Source of the DNA: Bacteroidales bacterium
GTDB taxonomy: Bacteria > Bacteroidota > Bacteroidia > Bacteroidales > VadinHA17
Assembly: GCA_003162595.1 (NCBI GenBank)
Contig: PMNJ01000149.1
Location: forward strand, 2,877 to 10,358
DNA: 7,482 bases
Reading direction: 5' to 3'
Shown here: positions 1 to 5,491 of the stretch, one piece after another
Position numbering within the stretch: the stretch's first letter is position 1
How the letters are laid out: every line of letters starts with the position of its first letter
The notes under the pieces: model-generated
What the model was told of the DNA's origin: nothing
Database searches by the model: none
Seen by the model: only the letters and a program-made list of their open reading frames with translations
Program-made: the position numbers and the translations under genes

Positions 1-1
1 C

Positions 2-931
2 CTTGAACTCCTGCATGTGCATGATCTTTATATGGCGCGGGCAGCACATAAAGGAATACAAAATTCAAACAAGAAAATTCCTATGATACTTGATCTCCAT
101 GAAAATTATCCTTTTACAATCACTACTTATAACTGGACAAAAGGATTTTTGAGGAGATCTATTTCCCGTCCTGATGTATGGAAGAAAAAAGAACTTGAAT
201 ATATGAGTTATGCCGACCGGATAATTGTTCTCAGCGAAGATTTCAAAAACACCTTATCAGAAAGGTATCCTGAAATGAAATCAGAGACTTTCATTGTCTT
301 ACCGAATGTCCCTGATCTTTCAAAACCGGAATATAAAAATAAGGGTATGGTTTTGAATCCATTCAAACAAAAGTTTCCCATAATTTTCTATTATGGTGTG
401 ATTGCCGAAAGACGAGGTATCTTTGATGCACTTGATGTTTTTATTAATCTGGTGAAAGAAAATCATCTTGTTAATTTCCTTCTGATCGGACCCATAGATA
501 AAAAAGATAAAACACTTTTTTCAGAAATCACCAGTTCGGATCTGTTAGCTGGTCGTCTACATCATATTCCATGGATTGAATCGACAGAATTCCCCGCATA
601 TCTTGAGATCTGCGATATTTGTGTTGCCCCCTTTCATAAAAATCCTCAGCATGAATCGGGTGTTGCAAACAAAATATACGATTATATGCTTGGAGGGAAA
701 CCTGTAGTTGCTTCAAACTGTAAACCGCAACAAAATCTTATTGAAAAACATGATTGCGGATTAATTTTTGAAAATAAAACAGAATTCCATGATGCCATAG
801 TCAAGCTTCTTAATGATAAGCCCTTAAGAGAAGAAATGGGAGAAAATGGAAGGAAGACCATTATGAGAGAATATAATACAGATATTATAAAAGAGAATTT
901 GTTGCTGGTGTATAAGTCGCTAAGCAGGTAA
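2..931 (+). CDS. Glycosyltransferase, GT4-like (GT-B fold), 5'-truncated by window edge
   Basis: Probably transfers a sugar from a nucleotide-activated donor to a lipid-linked glycan on the cytoplasmic side of the inner membrane. The frame is already open at base 2 (L-E-L-L-H-V-H-D-L-Y), so the GTG at 17 is an internal Val codon and not the start. The V-H-D-L motif usually closes the N-terminal domain, so I infer that roughly 90-100 residues lie outside the window. Numbered from the GTG codon: D-L-H-E-N-Y-P at 26-32 and V-L-P-N-V at 94-98 (interdomain region). The C-terminal donor-binding domain has Y-Y-G at 125-127, L-L-I-G-P at 155-159 and G-V-A-N-K-I-Y-D-Y-M at 215-224, followed by G-G-K-P-V-V-A-S. 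The usual Glu of the E-Y-M motif is Asp222, and there is no canonical EX7E pair. The stop lies 10 bp before the next glycosyltransferase, so the two are probably co-transcribed. Donor and acceptor cannot be told from sequence. Confidence 0.86.
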   Translation, partial: LELLHVHDLYMARAAHKGIQNSNKKIPMILDLHENYPFTITTYNWTKGFLRRSISRPDVWKKKELEYMSYADRIIVLSEDFKNTLSERYPEMKSETFIVLPNVPDLSKPEYKNKGMVLNPFKQKFPIIFYYGVIAERRGIFDALDVFINLVKENHLVNFLLIGPIDKKDKTLFSEITSSDLLAGRLHHIPWIESTEFPAYLEICDICVAPFHKNPQHESGVANKIYDYMLGGKPVVASNCKPQQNLIEKHDCGLIFENKTEFHDAIVKLLNDKPLREEMGENGRKTIMREYNTDIIKENLLLVYKSLSR

Positions 932-941
932 ATAGGTTACG

Positions 942-2072
942 ATGAATATTTTGGTGCTCACACATTCATACCCCGATGTTAAAAATAAATGGCGCGGAGT
1001 ATTCGTACAGGAACAGGTTAAAGCCTTGAGTAAACTGCATGATGTTATTATTGTCTATTTTAAAGTTGATTATACACATTTTGCTCCACTCTCTGACTAC
1101 TCATTTTTGAAGAAACAAAGCGGAAGAATAACCGAATATGAAGTTACTATCAACAAGTCTTTTCCTGTTATTACTCAGGCAAAATATTTATCAAATACTT
1201 ATCGGTTCATTGAAAAAGAGATCCTGACGCAGGTAAAAATTGACATAATTCATAGCCATTTTTCGTATCCTGCAGGATTTCTGGGTACAATAATTCAAAA
1301 AAGGAAAAGGATACCCAGTATTATTACGGAACACACCTGGATCAAAAAATATTTCAGGAGTTGGATTCATAAAAAATGTGTTCTTTATGCGCTTAAGAAT
1401 TCTTCCGGAGTTGTTTCTGTAAGCAATGCTTTAAAGGATGATATCTCACTCTTTTGTAGCCGTAATGTTTCTGTAATTCCAAATGTTATAGAAGTTGATA
1501 AGTTCTATCTTTCAGAAAAACACGATCATGAGACACTTAATATAGGGATTCTTGGCGGAATGGGAAATTACAGGAAGGGATTAGATATTTTAATAAAATC
1601 TGTCTTTCTTTTGAAAGATATGGATTTAATGGTCCACATCGGAGGCGATGGCATCCTTCTAGAAAAGTTTAAAACGCTGTCCAAAGAATTAGGAATATTT
1701 GAAAAATGTAAATTCTATGGTGAGATATTAACAGAAGATATTTCCGGTTTTTATTCCCGCCTGGATGTATTTGTACTTGCAAGTCGTGATGAAACCTTTG
1801 GCGTTGTTGTTGTTGAGGCAATGGCAAGCGGATTACCAGTTATAGCGACAGATTGCGGGGGACCGAAGGAAATAATTACCAGGGACACCGGATTATTGGT
1901 TGAAAAAGAAAATCCGGAGGAACTTGCCAGAGCAATTAAGTATATTTCAGAAAACCTTCATCTATATAACAGGGATTCGATCCGAAAATATGCTGAGGAG
2001 AAGTTCGGACAGAAGTCCTTTGTTGAATGCATTACCCGTTTCTACCAGGATGTTTTACGAGAAGGGATCTAA
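942..2072 (+). CDS. Glycosyltransferase family 4 protein
   Basis: Complete 376-residue retaining-type GT4 enzyme, a normal length for the family. It is predicted to be cytosolic or peripheral to the inner membrane and to extend a surface glycan. The N-terminal domain starts M-N-I-L-V-L-T-H-S-Y-P with R-G-V-F at 18-21, the usual loop near the donor site. I-H-S-H-F-S-Y-P-A-G is at 103-112, T-E-H-T-W at 129-133, S-V-S-N-A-L at 159-164 and V-I-P-N-V at 178-182. The C-terminal domain has G-I-L-G-G at 202-206, R-K-G at 211-213 and G-G-D-G at 234-237. The EX7E motif is intact, with Glu284 and Glu292 in E-T-F-G-V-V-V-V-E, followed by G-L-P-V-I-A-T and C-G-G-P-K-E. A weak AGG at 934-936, five bases before the ATG, is the only Shine-Dalgarno-like sequence. 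It follows the upstream glycosyltransferase by 10 bp, and its 3' end faces the methyltransferase pair. The donor sugar is unknown. Confidence 0.94.
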   Translation: MNILVLTHSYPDVKNKWRGVFVQEQVKALSKLHDVIIVYFKVDYTHFAPLSDYSFLKKQSGRITEYEVTINKSFPVITQAKYLSNTYRFIEKEILTQVKIDIIHSHFSYPAGFLGTIIQKRKRIPSIITEHTWIKKYFRSWIHKKCVLYALKNSSGVVSVSNALKDDISLFCSRNVSVIPNVIEVDKFYLSEKHDHETLNIGILGGMGNYRKGLDILIKSVFLLKDMDLMVHIGGDGILLEKFKTLSKELGIFEKCKFYGEILTEDISGFYSRLDVFVLASRDETFGVVVVEAMASGLPVIATDCGGPKEIITRDTGLLVEKENPEELARAIKYISENLHLYNRDSIRKYAEEKFGQKSFVECITRFYQDVLREGI

Positions 2073-2102
2073 ATTCTGAATCTAACCCCGACCTGTTTTG
2101 AA

Positions 2103-2130
2103 GCCTTCATTAATTGACTATCAGGAAGGC
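2103..2130. terminator. Hairpin between convergent genes, possible bidirectional terminator
   Basis: GCCTTC at 2103-2108 pairs exactly with GAAGGC at 2125-2130 across a 16-base loop. An outer CCTG (2092-2095) and CAGG (2135-2138) could add a second short stem. It sits in the 112-bp gap where the glycosyltransferase and methyltransferase transcripts converge, the expected place for a shared terminator. Against this, the loop is long and neither side has an immediate T-run; the nearest T-tract is near 2159-2164. The structure is visible, but its function is only inferred from position. Confidence 0.27.
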
Positions 2131-2184
2131 GCCCCAGGTATACAAAGTAAAACTATGATTTTTTGTTTATCGCGGGCTTTGTGA

Positions 2185-2973
2185 CTAATTGATATTACTT
2201 TTCAGTAAAGCAAAAAAATTTGTACCAATAATTTTGCTTGTTAATCCTTCATTTATCAATTTTAACCTGTCTTCGGCAAAATAAAAAACCGACCAGAATA
2301 ATCTCTGTGGCAGTGGTTTTAACCGCACCCTTATTGAACGGTTTTTCGTATACATTTCATAAAAAGACTTATCGAAAAACCCTATTGCAGTAAAACTCGA
2401 AATAACTTCAAATCCGGCATTAATTACCAACCTGCGGGCATCTTCTTCATCATAGCAGCGAAGGTGACCCGAAGGATCCTGTTCACTATATAGCCGGTTC
2501 CTGGTATTAAATGATTTCTCTAGAGGGAGATTAATTAACACATATAATGATATATTTTGAACCATTTTCATAAATTCTAAATCATCTGGTATATGTTCAA
2601 CAATGTCTGAAAGAACAACAAGGTCGTAACGACGATTTTGAATTTCGCCGGGGATAACCTTAATGAAATCCTCTAAGGTACCATGAAAGAATTTACACTC
2701 GGGATAAAGACTTTTTGCAGCTTTAATATTATTACCTGATATATCAATCCCTAACCTGTTTTTTAAGTGAAGCCTGTCGGCAATATTATTTAATAACACC
2801 CCGAATGCACATCCGACTTCAAGAATATTATCAACCTTAAAACCTTCCGGTATAAGCTGGATAAGTTTCCGGACTTTCCAATCTACTGTAATAGAATAAT
2901 CTTCACGTCTGCCTGCATCATTTCTGAATGCAACGTAATCAGGCTGCTTATCATAGAATAATTCAAAATCCAT
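2185..2973 (-). CDS. Class I SAM-dependent methyltransferase
   Basis: A 262-residue protein with a Rossmann-type methyltransferase core, probably transferring a methyl group from S-adenosylmethionine to a sugar or glycan intermediate in the cytoplasm. Motif I is I-L-E-V-G-C-A-F-G at 50-58, a G-x-x-x-G variant of the SAM-binding loop. Asp77 in L-G-I-D-I-S fits the acidic residue that binds the SAM ribose. D-L-V-V-L-S-D-I-V-E-H-I at 117-128 is the motif typical of the Methyltransf_11/23 type. L-I-N-L-P at 146-150 is in the expected later strand, and G-H-L-R-C-Y at 169-174 probably belongs to the substrate-side region. The C-terminal 60-70 residues are basic and aromatic and carry no motif I recognise. 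The ATG lies 4 bp after the stop of the preceding minus-strand methyltransferase gene, so co-transcription and perhaps translational coupling are likely. The substrate is unknown; small-molecule or lipid methylation cannot be excluded. Confidence 0.87.
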   Translation of the reverse strand: MDFELFYDKQPDYVAFRNDAGRREDYSITVDWKVRKLIQLIPEGFKVDNILEVGCAFGVLLNNIADRLHLKNRLGIDISGNNIKAAKSLYPECKFFHGTLEDFIKVIPGEIQNRRYDLVVLSDIVEHIPDDLEFMKMVQNISLYVLINLPLEKSFNTRNRLYSEQDPSGHLRCYDEEDARRLVINAGFEVISSFTAIGFFDKSFYEMYTKNRSIRVRLKPLPQRLFWSVFYFAEDRLKLINEGLTSKIIGTNFFALLKSNIN

Positions 2974-2977
2974 ATTG

Positions 2978-3790
2978 TCAGTTTTTTCTTAAAATATAAA
3001 CCAGTGACCGACCTTTCTTTGGTCCTGTAATGAACGGATAAAAGAATGGAAGAATGATGTTTCTGAAGAAAGAAAAAGTCGAAAACCCGAAGAAATGTAA
3101 AAATGGAATTGTCCCGGCATACCCTTTTTCTAAAATATCAAGATTGTAATAACCAAACATATTTTCAAGCTGTACATATGACAATGGAGTAATATGCCCA
3201 TGGGCAAGATCTGTTTTCTCATAAGCTAAAAGTGTGCCTCGCATGAAAAACCTCAGTCGCGATGGGAAGCTGGAGATGTTTGGTGTACTGAGCACAATAA
3301 TTCCGTCTTCTTTTAGAACAGACTTGCAGTCACTCAGGTATTTCCAGGGATTATTAAGGTGTTCTAAAATTTCAATCGCTATCACCATATCATATTTATC
3401 GGAAATAGAATTAAGGATTTCCGCTATATTAAGGTCAAGTTTAAATTTCCTCTGAACTTGTGCTTTTATCTGATCAGTATCAATATCACAGGCATCAACA
3501 ACCGTACCCGCATCAATAAGTCTTTGAGAGAAAGCTCCCTGTCCGCAACCGAAATCAAGAATATGCATTCCCTTTTTCAAATATGGATTCAATATTTTAA
3601 AAATGTCAGAATGAAGTCCGTGGGCAGCCAATACCTTTATTCCTTTATAGTCAGTGGGCTTAATATCTCCTATTTTAATAAACATAACAGACTGATTAGG
3701 ATTATTGCTTGTAAAAATACCAAAAACTGTCGTCTTTTTACATGATCCACAGATTCTTCTGACAATCTTGTTTAGACTCTCATTTCTCAT
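2978..3790 (-). CDS. Class I SAM-dependent methyltransferase
   Basis: A 270-residue methyltransferase from the ATG at 3790. A GTG at 3820 would add ten hydrophobic residues (T-C-F-L-I-L-V-V-I), but I prefer the ATG because the extension matches nothing in the family. Neither start has a Shine-Dalgarno sequence. Numbered from the ATG, motif I is I-L-D-F-G-C-G-Q-G at 77-85, a textbook SAM-binding loop. Asp102 or Asp104 in C-D-I-D is the likely ribose-binding acid. Y-D-M-V-I-A-I-E-I-L-E-H-L at 133-145 is the post-motif strand of UbiG-like and Methyltransf_11/23 enzymes. V-L-S-T-P-N at 166-171 follows, and H-G-H-I-T-P-L-S at 197-204 resembles the histidine segment seen before the last helices. 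C14-x2-C17 near the N-terminus is a lone Cys pair. Residues about 226-254 are strongly hydrophobic and aromatic, which suggests membrane association or a lipid-linked substrate (inference). It is the first gene of a two-gene minus-strand unit. The substrate is unknown. Confidence 0.87.
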   Translation of the reverse strand: MRNESLNKIVRRICGSCKKTTVFGIFTSNNPNQSVMFIKIGDIKPTDYKGIKVLAAHGLHSDIFKILNPYLKKGMHILDFGCGQGAFSQRLIDAGTVVDACDIDTDQIKAQVQRKFKLDLNIAEILNSISDKYDMVIAIEILEHLNNPWKYLSDCKSVLKEDGIIVLSTPNISSFPSRLRFFMRGTLLAYEKTDLAHGHITPLSYVQLENMFGYYNLDILEKGYAGTIPFLHFFGFSTFSFFRNIILPFFYPFITGPKKGRSLVYILRKN

Positions 3791-3843
3791 GATTACAACT
3801 AATATTAAAAAACATGTCACGACGGGATTTTAAAGCTAAATTG

Positions 3844-3851
3844 TATCTTCG
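3844..3851 (+). promoter_or_regulatory. Candidate Bacteroidota -7 promoter element for the flippase gene
   Basis: TATCTTCG followed by C matches the Bacteroidota sigma-factor -7 consensus TAnnTTTG at all but one fixed base, in the frequent form TATCTTTGC. It is in the divergent gap 68 bp before the flippase ATG, which would give an untranslated leader of about 60 bases. I find no good TTTG box at the expected distance upstream, so only half of the promoter is recognisable. Confidence 0.42.
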
Positions 3852-3894
3852 CAATGATTTTAGAATTTTATAACCTTCAAAAAGTTATAGAGGT

Positions 3895-3906
3895 AACAGA
3901 TCTGTT
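3895..3906. promoter_or_regulatory. 12-bp perfect palindrome in the flippase leader, possible operator
   Basis: AACAGATCTGTT is its own reverse complement. It lies downstream of the candidate -7 element and 12 bp before the flippase ATG, so it would be in the 5' untranslated region. It could be a binding site for a dimeric regulator or a very small RNA stem. One or two palindromes of this length are expected by chance in a window this size, so position is the only argument for function. Confidence 0.2.
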
Positions 3907-3918
3907 GAATATTATACG

Positions 3919-5436
3919 ATGTTAAAATCAATAAAGATATCTTTAAAAGACACACTCATTTACGGCTTAGGGAATATTGCTGTTAAAGTTGTCGGCTTGA
4001 TTTTGATCCCGCTTTATACTGATCCAAAGTATTTTTCAATTGATCAGTTTGGGATACTTGGAATACTTGAGATCTCAGCTCTCGTTCTGACTGCATGCAT
4101 GGCATCTGCTTTACCTCAAAGTCTTACCAGGTGGTTTTGGGATAAGGAATACAAAGACAATCAGAAGGGTATTTTTTTCATGACCATTGCAACACAGTTG
4201 GTTGTTTCATCAGCATTTTGCATGTTACTTATTCCTATTTCCGGTAAACTTTCAATTTTATTATTTTCAAAAACTGACTGGTCAAGGGTAATCTCACTTG
4301 TTATTCTTGCGTCCGCTATTCAGGCAATAAACAATATCATAAACACTCTTATGCGGCTCCAGTCAAGATCGTTGCTTTACACAATGACCAATCTGTTTAA
4401 ACTTACTTCCGTTCTGGCTTTAACACTCTATTTCATTCTTTCAAAAAAGATGGGGCTGGAAGGTATCTATCTTGCCCAGGTAATTGGAAATTCGCTGGTT
4501 GTACTATTCCTTTTAGGTTATACCTTAAAAAACTTGAGAGTCTTCTTTGATAAAATTATTTTCAAGTCTATGAATCTATACGGGTTCCCTTTATTCCTTG
4601 GTAATATCTCGGCGGTCCTGTTAAATGTAATTGACAGATATTCACTTAAATCACTTTCTGTTCTGAAAGCTGTAGCCTTATATACCCTGGCTTTCAAAAT
4701 TACAAGTGTTTTAAAACTGGTTATAGTTGATTCAATGAAACTTGCCATCGGGCCAATGATGTTTAAACGACTTGATACACCTGACAACAAAAGGTTCTAT
4801 TCTAAAGTTCTTCTCTATTCATCATTTGTAATGATGTTTGCAATTGTAGGCGTGTCTTTATTCTCTTTTGAATTAACTAAAGTAATGACAAAGTCAAAAG
4901 AGTTCTGGGGAGCTGTGGTAATTGTTCCTGTTTTGGCTCTGTCAATTTTCTTTATCAATCTGAAGGATTTTTCTGTTTATGGGTTGCATTTTGCTAAAAA
5001 GACAAGAATAATCGGGACGATAGTTGTTTTGTCCACGGTACTAAGCCTTGTTTTTAATATCCTCTTTATCCCAATATGGGGTATAACAGGAGCTGCCATT
5101 GCTACACTTTTATCGCAGTTTATTTACTGGATTGCCTGTTACTATTTTTCACAGAAAGTATTTTTCATCCCTTATGAAATCAGGAAAATAATAATAATGT
5201 TTTTCTGCGGAGCTGTTTTGTCCTTTTCCAGTCTGCTTGTGAATGGCATGGATCTTCTTCCGAGAATGATTATTAAAACAGTATTATTAGCAAGTTTCCC
5301 TTTTATCCTATACCTCTTCAATTTTTACGAACCTATTGAATTACAGTCTATCAGAGGATTTATATCCAAATGGTCAAAAATTAAAAACATAAAAAGTAAT
5401 CTGAGTTCTTTAAAGGGAATAACAGACGAGTTATAA
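3919..5436 (+). CDS. Wzx-like oligosaccharide flippase (MOP superfamily, polysaccharide transporter type)
   Basis: A 505-residue polytopic inner-membrane protein, a usual length for this family, predicted to move a lipid-linked oligosaccharide or sugar from the cytoplasmic to the periplasmic leaflet. About 12-14 hydrophobic helices are visible, at roughly 12-30, 48-66, 86-107, 123-140, 158-175, 182-203, 220-238, 250-273, 297-316, 331-347, 362-384, 388-409, 423-441 and 448-468. Family signs are the N-terminal T-L-I-Y-G-L-G-N with a following K-V-V-G-L-I-L-I-P-L-Y, Q-F-G-I-L-G at 43-48, L-P-Q-S-L-T-R at 65-71, and the characteristic N-I-L-F-I-P-I-W-G-I-T-G-A-A-I-A-T at 380-396. The tail after about 472 is hydrophilic and Lys/Ser-rich. 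The ATG at 3919 is the only credible start: the in-frame TAA at 3871 blocks extension and no other start codon lies between. It is divergent from the methyltransferases and 55 bp upstream of the YfhO-family gene on the same strand. The exported substrate is unknown. Confidence 0.93.
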   Translation: MLKSIKISLKDTLIYGLGNIAVKVVGLILIPLYTDPKYFSIDQFGILGILEISALVLTACMASALPQSLTRWFWDKEYKDNQKGIFFMTIATQLVVSSAFCMLLIPISGKLSILLFSKTDWSRVISLVILASAIQAINNIINTLMRLQSRSLLYTMTNLFKLTSVLALTLYFILSKKMGLEGIYLAQVIGNSLVVLFLLGYTLKNLRVFFDKIIFKSMNLYGFPLFLGNISAVLLNVIDRYSLKSLSVLKAVALYTLAFKITSVLKLVIVDSMKLAIGPMMFKRLDTPDNKRFYSKVLLYSSFVMMFAIVGVSLFSFELTKVMTKSKEFWGAVVIVPVLALSIFFINLKDFSVYGLHFAKKTRIIGTIVVLSTVLSLVFNILFIPIWGITGAAIATLLSQFIYWIACYYFSQKVFFIPYEIRKIIIMFFCGAVLSFSSLLVNGMDLLPRMIIKTVLLASFPFILYLFNFYEPIELQSIRGFISKWSKIKNIKSNLSSLKGITDEL

Positions 5437-5491
5437 GAAATTAATTACATAATTTTGTTTTTCTTAGGTCAATAACCTTAAATACATTGAA

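Noticed and set aside
17..19. GTG as the start of the first glycosyltransferase
   Set aside because: The frame continues upstream to the window edge, and starting here would remove the whole N-terminal acceptor domain of a GT-B enzyme.
3234..3745. Two open frames on the plus strand opposite the first methyltransferase
   Set aside because: They are antisense to the SAM-binding core of a clear methyltransferase and show no family features.
3791..3820. GTG start adding ten residues to the first minus-strand methyltransferase
   Set aside because: The extra residues are hydrophobic and unlike the family, there is no ribosome site, and the ATG at 3790 gives a normal protein. It is not fully excluded.
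5465..5478. Small inverted repeat AGGT/ACCT before the YfhO-family gene
   Set aside because: It has only four base pairs and no T-run; too short to call a terminator or operator.
5437..5491. Separate promoter between the flippase and the YfhO-family gene
   Set aside because: A TTTG at 5454-5457 and TACATTGA at 5483-5490 resemble -33 and -7 boxes, but the spacing is about 25 bp and the -7 match is poor. Read-through from the flippase promoter is simpler.
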